From NCBI RefSeq assembly GCF_002224225.1, contig NZ_NJGG01000001.1, forward strand, positions 993,998 through 1,057,997: 64,000 nt of DNA, read 5' to 3'. This DNA comes from Polynucleobacter cosmopolitanus. GTDB lineage: Bacteria; Pseudomonadota; Gammaproteobacteria; Burkholderiales; Burkholderiaceae. The notes beneath the pieces are model-generated. The model was not told where the DNA came from. It ran no database searches and worked only from the letters and a program-made list of their open reading frames with translations. The position numbers were made by a program, and so were the translations under genes. Of this stretch, positions 41,618 through 50,338 are shown in pieces; positions within the stretch are counted from its first letter, which is position 1; each line of letters opens with the position of its first letter.

Positions 41618-42327
41618 TCCTGAGTGCTGATGCGAGTGTTGCCAGAGCCACCGACTGTGGCACCAGTGATGAAATAGGCATACAAGTCATTACCAAAGCG
41701 ATTGAGTTCAGCAATCAGAACTTTATTGATGCGACTAATAGCGTTGTAGCCCAAAACGGCTGGAATCGCCACTGCCAAGCCCAAGGCTGTCATGATCAAG
41801 GCCTCGCCAATTGGGCCAGCGACTTGGTCAATCGTGGCCGTGCCTGAGGTGCCAATACCCACCAAGGCATGGTAAATGCCCCAGACGGTGCCAAACAGGC
41901 CAATGAAGGGGGCTGTGGCACCTGTTGAAGCCAAGAACGTCAAACCTTGTTGTAGACCGCCCACTGATTTATCGATGCTGATTTTCAAGCAACGTGTGAG
42001 CCAATCAGAGGCATTGATGGTTTGATTGAGTTCGCTGCGTGTGCCTGATTGTTGATTGTGATGTTGCATGGCCTCTTGAGCGCTGTTAGCAAGTTCGCCA
42101 TAAGGATTTTGATCTGTGCTCATTTGACTGAGAGCCACATCAAAGGATGGGGCGTGCCAAAAACATTCCACTTCTTTGGCCATTTTTTTAACTTTATAAA
42201 GCGCCAAGACTTTGGTCAAAATGATGACCCAAGTAACAATCGACATCACCAACAAAATGATGGCAACGGTTCTGGTGACGGCATCGCCTTGTGCCCACAT
42301 ATTGGCAAGGCCAAAAGTTTGATTCAT
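41614..42327 (-). CDS. exbB: ExbB-family (MotA/TolQ/ExbB) proton channel protein
   Basis: 237 residues with three helices; the family signature FLASTGATAPFIGLFGTVWG is near 128-147 and GPIGEALIMTALGLAVAIPA near 168-187. Together with ExbD forms the motor for TonB. Four bases downstream of tonB, so TonB, ExbB and ExbD are one unit. ExbB rather than TolQ is chosen because tonB, not tolA, is adjacent. Confidence 0.93.
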   Translation of the reverse strand: MNQTFGLANMWAQGDAVTRTVAIILLVMSIVTWVIILTKVLALYKVKKMAKEVECFWHAPSFDVALSQMSTDQNPYGELANSAQEAMQHHNQQSGTRSELNQTINASDWLTRCLKISIDKSVGGLQQGLTFLASTGATAPFIGLFGTVWGIYHALVGIGTSGTATIDQVAGPIGEALIMTALGLAVAIPAVLGYNAISRINKVLIAELNRFGNDLYAYFITGATVGGSGNTRISTQD

Positions 42328-42331
42328 TCAA

Positions 42332-42946
42332 TTACTCCAAACGGAAAATATAAGGTTGTATGGCCGTTACTTTAATCGCTTTACCAAATTCTATAAAGGG
42401 TTTACATCTAACGCGCATACCAGCATCAAGTGCAGCTTGATCTAAGCGATGAATGCCACTGCTTTGAGCAAGGGCTACTTTTTCAACAGCGCCAGATTCA
42501 TTGATGAATAAACGCACCAATGTTTTACCCTCTTCACCCATGCGTCTCGATAGGTTTGGGTAAAAGGGTTCTGGTACGCTGCATTGAGCTTGGCTGATGG
42601 AGATTGTTTTGGGGTCACCAGTGCTGCCGCCACCTAAGCTAGAGGCTGGCAGTGAGGATTCTTGGTTTGGTGCTGTGAAGCTGCCCGCAGTTGTGGTGAT
42701 AGGGGTGGGAGTTGCTTCCACTTTCTTTTTTTCAACTGGCTTGACTGGTGTTGGTCGAGACACCGTTGATTTTTCTTTTTGAGGATTTGCATCCAATAAA
42801 TTAGCAACAACTGTATCGCCCATGTTTGAGGCAGACTTGGTTCGATTCATCCCTGACTGAAATCCAATGATCAGCAATAAATGCATGAACACCACAAATG
42901 CAGCGATCTTATTTGCAAGAATCCAAGTTCTTAGGCTTTGCATCAT
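42332..42946 (-). CDS. tonB: TonB-like energy transducer
   Basis: 204 residues: N-terminal helix KIAAFVVFMHLLLIIGF, a short Pro/Lys linker (PTPVKPVEKKKVEATPTPIT) and a TonB C-terminal domain (YPNLSRRMGEEGKTLVRLFI to the end). The C-terminal domain carries two cysteines (before PEPFYP and in RVRCKPF) that could form a disulfide. No TonB-dependent receptor is in the window. Confidence 0.92.
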   Translation of the reverse strand: MMQSLRTWILANKIAAFVVFMHLLLIIGFQSGMNRTKSASNMGDTVVANLLDANPQKEKSTVSRPTPVKPVEKKKVEATPTPITTTAGSFTAPNQESSLPASSLGGGSTGDPKTISISQAQCSVPEPFYPNLSRRMGEEGKTLVRLFINESGAVEKVALAQSSGIHRLDQAALDAGMRVRCKPFIEFGKAIKVTAIQPYIFRLE

Positions 42947-42963
42947 GATCTATGAGGTGAGCG

Positions 42964-43767
42964 TTAAGAAATAAAGACTGTGGATGTTTGGACGCTGTGT
43001 TGTTCAAACGCGGCAGGAATCAGTTGCTTGGCTTGGGCTGATAAAGCTTCAGCATCCAATGTGGAATACAAATGAATGATTCTTGGTGGGACTGATTGCA
43101 ATAAATGATGTTCTTCTAATTTGCGACACAGTTGCTTAACAACAGCTTCGCTCGTATCGATGATTTCAACTTCAGGGCCAAGTATTTTTTTAATCAATGG
43201 TGCTAAAAAAGGATAGTGGGTACAACCCAAAACCAAGGTATCAATTTGAGCTGATTGCATCGGTGCTAAATGTTCACGCAACAAAGCTTCTGTTTCTGCT
43301 GTATCCAATGCGCCTGATTCAATCAATGGCACCAGACCTAAACCTGCTTGAGTGATCAATTGGCAATCATGATCAAGACCTTCTAAAAGCGCTTTGAACT
43401 TATCACTTTTTAAAGTGTTCTGAGTCGCTAAAACACCAATCTTATGATTTTGACTTTTCTTAACCGCTGGCTTGACGCCGGGCTCAATGCCAATGATCGG
43501 TATCGCAGGCATTTCGTGTCGGATATTCGCAATGGCTTCAGCCGTGGCTGTATTGCAAGCGATGATCAGTGCTTGGCATCCTTCGCGCACTAACCAGTGA
43601 CACAAGTCCAAGCTCCTGGCTGCAACCCATTCACTCGATTTTTCACCATAAGGTGCATTGGCTGAGTCAGCCAAGTAAATGTAATGATGCGAGGGCGCTT
43701 GGCGCAGAGCTTCACTCAGGACGGTAAGGCCACCGATACCTGAATCAAAAACTCCAATCGTTGCCAA
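42964..43767 (-). CDS. murI: Glutamate racemase
   Basis: Makes D-glutamate for peptidoglycan. 267 residues with both catalytic cysteines: IIACNTATAEAIANIR near 68-83 and LGCTHYPFLAPLI near 180-192. N-terminus IGVFDSGIGGLTVL is typical. Lies 28 bases after fumarase and 17 before tonB on the same strand. Confidence 0.96.
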   Translation of the reverse strand: MATIGVFDSGIGGLTVLSEALRQAPSHHYIYLADSANAPYGEKSSEWVAARSLDLCHWLVREGCQALIIACNTATAEAIANIRHEMPAIPIIGIEPGVKPAVKKSQNHKIGVLATQNTLKSDKFKALLEGLDHDCQLITQAGLGLVPLIESGALDTAETEALLREHLAPMQSAQIDTLVLGCTHYPFLAPLIKKILGPEVEIIDTSEAVVKQLCRKLEEHHLLQSVPPRIIHLYSTLDAEALSAQAKQLIPAAFEQHSVQTSTVFIS

Positions 43768-43795
43768 GCTTGCTCGCTATCCTTAAAGAGTCGAC

Positions 43796-45316
43796 TTAAG
43801 CTTGGGCGACTGGAATTTTTCCAATCTTCGCTTGCCACTCTTTAGGGCCTGTGTTGTGCACAGAAGTACCGGTTGAATCAACCGCCACAGTCACAGGCAT
43901 GTCTTGGATTGTGAATTCGTAAATGGCTTCCATGCCTAAATCAGCAAAACCCACCACTTTCGATTCTTTGATTGCCTTTGACACCAAGTAAGCAGCGCCA
44001 CCAACAGCCATTAAATAAGCAGACTTATGTTTCTTGATCGCTTCAATCGCTACTGGGCCGCGTTCTGCTTTACCTACCATTGAGATCAAGCCAGTTTCAG
44101 CCAGCATCATCTCGGTGAACTTGTCCATGCGTGTGGCAGTCGTCGGACCAGCAGGACCAACCACTTCATTGCGCACTGGATCGACCGGACCCACGTAATA
44201 GATCACCCGATTCTTGAAGTCGACTGGGAGTTTCTCACCTTTGGCCAACATGTCGGCAATGCGCTTGTGAGCAGCATCGCGACCTGTCAACATCTTGCCG
44301 TTTAACAAGAGAGTTTGACCTGGTTTCCAGCTAGCCACTTCCTCTGGTGTGAGTGTGTCTAGATTCACGCGGGTTGATTTTTCTGTGTTTGGTGTCCAAG
44401 CAACATCTGGCCACTCTGAAATTGATGGAGGCGTTAATACAGCTGGACCATCACCGTGCAAATGGAAGTGCACGTGGCGTGTGGCTGCACAGTTAGGAAT
44501 CATCGCCACTGGTAATGAGGCTGCATGGGTTGGGTAATCCATGATCTTCACATCCAACACTGTGGTTAAGCCACCCAAGCCTTGAGCGCCGATACCAAGA
44601 GCATTGACCTTGTCCATGATCTCTAAACGTAATTCTTCAATACGGGTTTTTGGACCGCGAGCAATCAGCTCATGAATATCCACTGGAGCCATCAAAGATT
44701 CTTTGGCTAAAAGCATGGCCTTTTCTGGTGTGCCACCAATGCCGATACCTAGAATGCCAGGAGGGCACCAGCCAGCGCCCATGGTGGGCACAGTTTTAAC
44801 CACCCAATCAACGATTGAGTCAGATGGGTTCAACATGACCATCTTGCTCTTGTTTTCTGAGCCACCACCTTTGGCTGCGCAAATCACCTCAACGCCATCA
44901 CCTTCAACGATTTCATAATGAATCACGGCTGGGGTGTTGTCTTTAGAGTTGGTGCGCTTACCTGCTGGATCCAATAGGACTGATGCTCGTAATTTGTTAT
45001 CTGGGTGGTTGTATGCGCGACGCACACCTTCATTGACCATTTCAGAAACGCTCATCTTGGCATCCCATTTCACATTCATGCCAACCTTCAAAAATACCAC
45101 TGCGATACCGGTGTCTTGGCACATAGGGCGCTTACCTTCAGCACACATACGGCTATTGGTCAAAATTTGGGCAATCGCATCCTTGGCGGCCGGACTTTCC
45201 TCGCGCTCATAGGCTTTACCTAGAGCAGTGATGTAATCCAAAGGGTGGTAGTAAGAAATGTACTGAAAACCATCAGCAATGCTCTGAATAAAGTCGTCTT
45301 GGCGAATTGCACTCAT
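43796..45316 (-). CDS. Class I fumarate hydratase (Fe-S)
   Basis: 506 residues, [4Fe-4S] fumarase of the FumA/FumB type with alpha and beta domains fused. Cluster cysteines appear in KRPMCQDTGIAVVF near 58-71, VMIPNCAATRHVHFHLHG near 275-292, and in the middle GAGWCPPGILGIGIGGTPEK near 183-202. The beta half contains VGPAGPTTATRMDKFTEMML. Acts in the TCA cycle. Head of a minus-strand run with murI and tonB-exbBD; divergent from acs. Confidence 0.94.
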   Translation of the reverse strand: MSAIRQDDFIQSIADGFQYISYYHPLDYITALGKAYEREESPAAKDAIAQILTNSRMCAEGKRPMCQDTGIAVVFLKVGMNVKWDAKMSVSEMVNEGVRRAYNHPDNKLRASVLLDPAGKRTNSKDNTPAVIHYEIVEGDGVEVICAAKGGGSENKSKMVMLNPSDSIVDWVVKTVPTMGAGWCPPGILGIGIGGTPEKAMLLAKESLMAPVDIHELIARGPKTRIEELRLEIMDKVNALGIGAQGLGGLTTVLDVKIMDYPTHAASLPVAMIPNCAATRHVHFHLHGDGPAVLTPPSISEWPDVAWTPNTEKSTRVNLDTLTPEEVASWKPGQTLLLNGKMLTGRDAAHKRIADMLAKGEKLPVDFKNRVIYYVGPVDPVRNEVVGPAGPTTATRMDKFTEMMLAETGLISMVGKAERGPVAIEAIKKHKSAYLMAVGGAAYLVSKAIKESKVVGFADLGMEAIYEFTIQDMPVTVAVDSTGTSVHNTGPKEWQAKIGKIPVAQA

Positions 45317-45476
45317 AATTTTGTTTATAAAGGTTTGAAAGATATCTATTTTACCTAGGGAAAGTTGCCATTTACAGATATCGTTTATGTGTTTATTTTA
45401 AGTGTTCGAGAAAATAAGGCTGCTATCCCTGTGGCTCTTAGGGGTAACCCTGATGACAGTTGAACTTTATTGAAAA

Positions 45477-45495
45477 TGTCAGTCAATTGTCAGTC
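45477..45495. promoter_or_regulatory. Direct repeat before acs
   Basis: Two copies of TGTCAGTC (45477-45484 and 45488-45495) spaced 11 bases, one helical turn, 56 bases before the acs start in the acs/fumarase divergent gap. Possible tandem binding site; nature unknown. Confidence 0.3.
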
Positions 45496-45551
45496 CGTGA
45501 GCCTAATCTCGAAAATTGTCTAAAACACTGCCTAGAAAGTAGGAGAAAAGT

Positions 45552-47534
45552 ATGTCCGGTATGGAACAAATGTTGGTAGAAAATCGTGTGTTCAACCCGC
45601 CAAAAGCATTTGCTAAGCAAGCAGCCATCACAAGCATGGATCAGTACAAGGCGATGTGCAAAGCTTTTGATAAAGATTTCAATGGTACTTGGGCGCGTTT
45701 AGCAAAAGAAAATTTATTTTGGAAGAAGCCATTCACCAAAGTTTTAGATGAATCAAAGGCTCCTTTTTACAAGTGGTTCGAAGATGGTTTAACGAATGCT
45801 TCATATAACTGTATCGATCGCAATATCAAAAATGGCATGGCTAAGAAAACTGCCATCATTTTTGAAGCAGACGGCGGTGAAGTTTCAAAAGTAACTTATC
45901 AAGAGTTGCATGACCGTGTCGCAACTTTTGCTAACGGTTTGAAAAAACTAGGCATCAAAAAAGGTGACCGCGTTGTTATCTATATGTCGATGTCAATCGA
46001 AGGTGTTGTGGCGATGCAAGCGTGTGCTCGTATCGGCGCTACACACTCAGTGGTGTTCGGCGGATTCTCAGCCAAATCATTGCAAGAGCGTATTGTGGAC
46101 GTGGGCGCCGTGGCTTTGATCACTGCAGACCAACAATTGCGTGGTGGTAAAGCATTGCCATTGAAGACCATCGCTGATGAGGCTTTGGATTTGGGTGGTT
46201 GCGAGAAGCTCAAGCATGTGATTGTTTACAAGCGCACTGGTGGCGATGTGCCAATGAAGGCCGGTCGCGACAAGTGGATGCATGACGTTTCTGCTGGTCA
46301 GCCTAAAGTATGTGAGCCAGAGTGGGTGAGTGCTGAGCATCCTTTGTTTGTTCTTTACACATCAGGTTCTACAGGTAAGCCTAAGGGCGTTCAACACTCA
46401 ACAGGTGGTTACTTGTTATGGGCGATGTTGACAATGAAGTGGACCTTCGACTTGCGTGATAGTGATGTGTTCTGGTGTACAGCCGACATTGGTTGGATCA
46501 CAGGACATAGTTATGTTGCTTATGGTCCTTTGGCATGCGGTGGCACACAGATCGTTTTCGAAGGCGTGCCTACTTATCCAAACGCTGGCCGTTTCTGGGA
46601 AATGATTCAGCGTCACAAAGTTTCTATTTTCTACACAGCGCCAACAGCGATTCGTTCATTGATCAAGGCTTCTGATACAGATCCTGCTGTTCATCCGAAG
46701 AAATATAACTTGAAGAGTTTGCGTCTTTTAGGTTCTGTTGGTGAGCCAATCAATCCTGAAGCATGGATGTGGTACCACAAGAATATTGGCGGTGAGAAGT
46801 GTCCGATTGTGGATACATTCTGGCAAACAGAAACAGGTGGTCACATGATCACGCCATTGCCAGGTGCAACACCATTGGTTCCAGGTTCTTGCACATTGCC
46901 ATTGCCAGGCATCATGGCAGCGATTGTCGATGAGACTGGTGGTGATATGCCTAATGGCCAAGGTGGTATTTTGGTGGTCAAGCGTCCATGGCCTTCAATG
47001 ATCCGTAACATTTGGGGTGACCCAGAGCGCTTTAAGAAGAGCTACTTCCCAGAAGAGTTGGGTGGTACCTTGTACTTGGCGGGTGACGGTGCGATTCGCA
47101 ATAAAAAGACTGCATATTTCACCATCACTGGTCGTATCGATGACGTGTTGAACGTTTCAGGTCACCGCATGGGCACGATGGAAATCGAATCATCTTTGGT
47201 GGCCAATCCAATTGTGGCTGAAGCTGCCGTGGTTGGTCGTCCTGATGACATGACTGGTGAAGCGATTGTGGCTTTCGTGGTGCTGAAAGGTAAGCGCCCA
47301 ACAGGCGATGAAGCTAAGAAAATTGCAACAGACTTGCGTAACTGGGTAGGTAAAGAGATTGGCCCAATCGCCAAACCAAAAGAAATTCGTTTTGGCGATA
47401 ACTTACCAAAGACACGTTCAGGCAAGATCATGCGTCGTTTGTTGCGTGTGTTGGCAAAAGGTGAGGAAATCACTCAAGACACATCAACACTTGAAAATCC
47501 AGCCATCTTGGAGCAACTCAAGCACGCGATTTAA
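45552..47534 (+). CDS. acs: Acetyl-CoA synthetase
   Basis: AMP-forming acetate activation to acetyl-CoA. 660 residues. Adenylate motif [11 protein letters not shown] near 275, the acetate pocket region [15 protein letters not shown] near 315-329, [11 protein letters not shown], and the C-terminal acetylatable lysine in [14 protein letters not shown] near 625. Strong AGGAGAAAAGT ribosome site. A sodium:solute symporter follows 90 bases later, matching the common acs-acetate permease pairing. Confidence 0.96.
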   Translation: MSGMEQMLVENRVFNPPKAFAKQAAITSMDQYKAMCKAFDKDFNGTWARLAKENLFWKKPFTKVLDESKAPFYKWFEDGLTNASYNCIDRNIKNGMAKKTAIIFEADGGEVSKVTYQELHDRVATFANGLKKLGIKKGDRVVIYMSMSIEGVVAMQACARIGATHSVVFGGFSAKSLQERIVDVGAVALITADQQLRGGKALPLKTIADEALDLGGCEKLKHVIVYKRTGGDVPMKAGRDKWMHDVSAGQPKVCEPEWVSAEHPLFVLYTSGSTGKPKGVQHSTGGYLLWAMLTMKWTFDLRDSDVFWCTADIGWITGHSYVAYGPLACGGTQIVFEGVPTYPNAGRFWEMIQRHKVSIFYTAPTAIRSLIKASDTDPAVHPKKYNLKSLRLLGSVGEPINPEAWMWYHKNIGGEKCPIVDTFWQTETGGHMITPLPGATPLVPGSCTLPLPGIMAAIVDETGGDMPNGQGGILVVKRPWPSMIRNIWGDPERFKKSYFPEELGGTLYLAGDGAIRNKKTAYFTITGRIDDVLNVSGHRMGTMEIESSLVANPIVAEAAVVGRPDDMTGEAIVAFVVLKGKRPTGDEAKKIATDLRNWVGKEIGPIAKPKEIRFGDNLPKTRSGKIMRRLLRVLAKGEEITQDTSTLENPAILEQLKHAI

Positions 47535-47568
47535 GTTTCCTTGATTAGCATCATCTTGTAGTCATTAA

Positions 47569-47593
47569 GGTCGGTTACCTAACAGTACCGGCC
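47569..47593 (+). terminator. Weak hairpin between acs and symporter
   Basis: Stem GGTCGGT / ACCGGCC with one G-T pair and an 11-base loop, followed by TATTTTCTT. May give partial termination before the symporter. Confidence 0.45.
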
Positions 47594-47624
47594 TATTTTC
47601 TTAGGTCTGGGTCATAATCTGCTT

Positions 47625-49682
47625 ATGGAGATTCGGTCTGAATCAAAAAAGATAGGTTTTTATTACTTGCTGTTCACGGCAGGCTTCTTGCTGTTCGTTT
47701 ACTTTTTAGGTTTGCTTGAAGTTGCTACAGGTTCAGGCATGTGGCTTGGCTATGTTTTCTTATTTGTAACCATTGCTATTTATGCCAGTATTGGCTTGAT
47801 TTCTCGAACTTCAGATATCAGTGATTACTATGTCGCGGGTCGTAAGATCCCCGCGATTTTTAATGGCATGGCAACGGCTGCTGATTGGATGAGTGCAGCT
47901 ACCTTCATTGGCTTGGTGGGCATTCTGTTCAGTTCTGGCTATAAGGGTCTTGCATTCATTGTTGGTTGGACCGGTGGGTTTTGTTTGGTGGCGATGCTGA
48001 TCGCTCCTTACATCCGTAAATTTGGCTCCTATACCATCCCAGATTTTTTGGCCATACGTTATAGCCAAGGTAAAGAGGGCGGCAGTAAATCGGTCAGAGT
48101 TGTAGCAGTTGGCGCTACCATCATTTGTTCATTTGTTTATTTGGTAGCTCAAATTCAAGGTGTGGGTTTGATTGTGAACCGCTTCATTGGCGTTGAATTT
48201 GGGGTGGGCATCTTTTTTGGTTTAGCAGGCATCTTGGTTTGTTCTTTTTTGGGTGGGATGCGAGCAGTGACCTGGACTCAGGTGGCGCAGTACATTATTT
48301 TTATGATTGCCTTGCTCTTGCCATTGAGCATGATTTCATACAAAAAGCACAATTCTATTTTTCCACAAGCAAGTTATGGCAAGGTGCTTGAGGAGATTGA
48401 GTTTCATGAAAAAGACTTTGAAGTCACCGCTGAAGAAAATAAGGTTCGTGAGTACTACTCTAAACAAGCAATGCTTTTAGATAAAAAAATAAAAGCATTG
48501 CCTGACTCTTATTTTGAAGGCAAAAAAGAAGCTGAGAAAAATCTACAAGAAGCACGTACCAGCCAAATCCCTCTGAAAGAATTGAAGGCCCTTGAAAAGA
48601 GATTCAATGAGTTCCCCAGAGATCCTGGCAGTGCTTATGAACTTTGGCAGACACAGAAAAAAGATGCTCAACTGAAAAGTCAAACAGCCATTCCATCGAT
48701 GGATCCAGCGTCTAGCAAAGGTGTGGGGGATTCAAGCCTCGATCAGTTGAATTTTGTGCTTCTTATTTTTTGCTTGATGTTTGGTACAGCCAGCTTGCCT
48801 CATATCTTGACGCGTTACTACACCACCACGAGCGTATCGGCCACGCGTTACTCGGTCTTTTGGACTTTGCTCTTTGTTGCTATTTTCTACCTCAGTGTGC
48901 CTGCTTTAGCGGCCATGTTGAAGTTGGAGTTATTTAAAAATCTGGTGGGTATTTCTTATACAGAATTGCCTAATTGGGTTTTGAACTGGCGAAAATTGGA
49001 TCCGCCAGTTTTATCAATCATTGATATCAATGGTGATGGTTTTGTGCAGTGGGCAGAACTTTCAATTTCTCCTGACATGATCATTCTGGCTGCCCCAGAA
49101 ATTGCTGGTTTGCCGTATGTGATCTCGGGCTTGGTTGCGGCAGGGGCTTTGGCGGCAGCCTTATCCACAGCTGATGGCTTGTTGCTGACGATTGCGAATG
49201 CCATTTCACATGACGTCTACTATCACTTGGTCAACAAGAGTGCTTCTCACCAGCGACGAGTCACGGTTGCAAAAATCGTTCTATTGGGTGTTGCCTTATT
49301 CGCGGCTTATGTCACATCACTGCGACCTGGCGATATTTTGTTCTTAGTGGGTGCTGCTTTCTCATTGGCAGCGTCCAGCTTTTTTGCAGTGTTGATTTTG
49401 GCGGTTTTCTCAAAACGAATCAATCAGTGGGGAGCCATCGCTGGCATGCTCACAGGATTCTTTGTGAGTGGTACATACATTGCCTTGAACTACCCCTTTG
49501 TTTCGCGACTAACAGGTGTATTTGGAGAACGCTGGTTTGGGATTGACCCGATTGCCTCAGGTGCATTCGGCATTCCTGCAAGCTTCGTTGCTGCATTCTT
49601 GGTTTCATACATCACCAAGGAAAATCCACCTGTGATCAATCGTTTGGTGGACTACCTGCGCGAAGCTCGGTCTTCGGTTTAA
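47625..49682 (+). CDS. Sodium:solute symporter, long VC_2705-type (acetate/organic acid)
   Basis: 685 residues. SSS-family core: SDISDYYVAGRKIPAIFNGM near 63-82, WMSAATFIGLVGILFSSGYKG, and AALSTADGLLLTIANAISHD near 510-530. Two insertions lengthen it: a charged, helical segment about 240-375, and a hydrophilic loop with a canonical EF-hand-type sequence DINGDGFVQWAE at 467-478. The long subfamily is often annotated as acetate permease-like; adjacency to acs supports acetate or short-chain acid uptake. Confidence 0.88.
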   Translation: MEIRSESKKIGFYYLLFTAGFLLFVYFLGLLEVATGSGMWLGYVFLFVTIAIYASIGLISRTSDISDYYVAGRKIPAIFNGMATAADWMSAATFIGLVGILFSSGYKGLAFIVGWTGGFCLVAMLIAPYIRKFGSYTIPDFLAIRYSQGKEGGSKSVRVVAVGATIICSFVYLVAQIQGVGLIVNRFIGVEFGVGIFFGLAGILVCSFLGGMRAVTWTQVAQYIIFMIALLLPLSMISYKKHNSIFPQASYGKVLEEIEFHEKDFEVTAEENKVREYYSKQAMLLDKKIKALPDSYFEGKKEAEKNLQEARTSQIPLKELKALEKRFNEFPRDPGSAYELWQTQKKDAQLKSQTAIPSMDPASSKGVGDSSLDQLNFVLLIFCLMFGTASLPHILTRYYTTTSVSATRYSVFWTLLFVAIFYLSVPALAAMLKLELFKNLVGISYTELPNWVLNWRKLDPPVLSIIDINGDGFVQWAELSISPDMIILAAPEIAGLPYVISGLVAAGALAAALSTADGLLLTIANAISHDVYYHLVNKSASHQRRVTVAKIVLLGVALFAAYVTSLRPGDILFLVGAAFSLAASSFFAVLILAVFSKRINQWGAIAGMLTGFFVSGTYIALNYPFVSRLTGVFGERWFGIDPIASGAFGIPASFVAAFLVSYITKENPPVINRLVDYLREARSSV

Positions 49683-49693
49683 GCGCGAGCTTA

Positions 49694-49741
49694 AATAATC
49701 CGCTAAACAATCACCTAAATAGTCACCTGAATAGTCACTGA
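49694..49741. repeat. Four imperfect 12-base tandem repeats
   Basis: Units AATAATCCGCTA, AACAATCACCTA, AATAGTCACCTG and AATAGTCACTGA fill the gap between two convergent genes exactly. A minisatellite-like array; likely length-variable between strains. Confidence 0.7.
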
Positions 49742-49748
49742 GGCAAGC

Positions 49749-50297
49749 TTATTTTTTAGGAAATAGTTTTTCCCAGCCATCCGTTCCAAGCTTTTCCATG
49801 ATTTGCATATTGGTTTCAAAAATAGCTTCTGCTTCTGGGAATGCTTTGACTGCTTCATCAATGCTATCTTCACGGATTAAATGCAATGTTGGGTAGGGGG
49901 AGCGATTGGTGAAATTTGTCACATCATCAATGTCAGTTCCAGCGAATTGGTATTGCGGATGAAAACTCGCAATCTGTAATTCACCATCCAAATCTAAATC
50001 TTCTAATAATTGATCGGCCAATTCTAGAAAATCGTTGTAATCAAGGAAGTCACCCAATACTTTTGGATGAATCAATAAAGTGGTGTCTGTTTTTTCACGA
50101 GATACTTCCGCTAAAAACTCTAACTCTTGAGCCAAATTTTCAAGCAATTGCTCAATCGTTGTGGCTTCACTCACCACGTACTTGATTTGCTCTTTGACAT
50201 GCACGGCTTTCGCAAAAGGGCACAGGTTCAAACCAATGACGGCCTTGATCAGCCAATCCTGAGTTTCTTGAATAATATTGCTGGCATTTGAGGACAT
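49749..50297 (-). CDS. DUF1415 family protein
   Basis: 182 residues from ATG 50297 (a TTG three codons upstream would add METM). Conserved blocks: TQDWLIKAVIGLNLCPFAKA near 11-30, LLIHPKVLGDFLDYNDFL near 98-115, and ASFHPQYQFAGTDIDDVTNF followed by TNRSPYPTLHLIRE. Soluble, function unknown. Divergent from the flavoprotein with 41 bases between starts. Confidence 0.9.
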   Translation of the reverse strand: MSSNASNIIQETQDWLIKAVIGLNLCPFAKAVHVKEQIKYVVSEATTIEQLLENLAQELEFLAEVSREKTDTTLLIHPKVLGDFLDYNDFLELADQLLEDLDLDGELQIASFHPQYQFAGTDIDDVTNFTNRSPYPTLHLIREDSIDEAVKAFPEAEAIFETNMQIMEKLGTDGWEKLFPKK

Positions 50298-50338
50298 AGT
50301 TTCCAATTTCTTTGACAGATTGTGTATCGTATAGCCTT

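Noticed and set aside
49694..49741. CRISPR array
   Set aside because: Units are 12 bases, contiguous and without spacers, and there are no cas genes.
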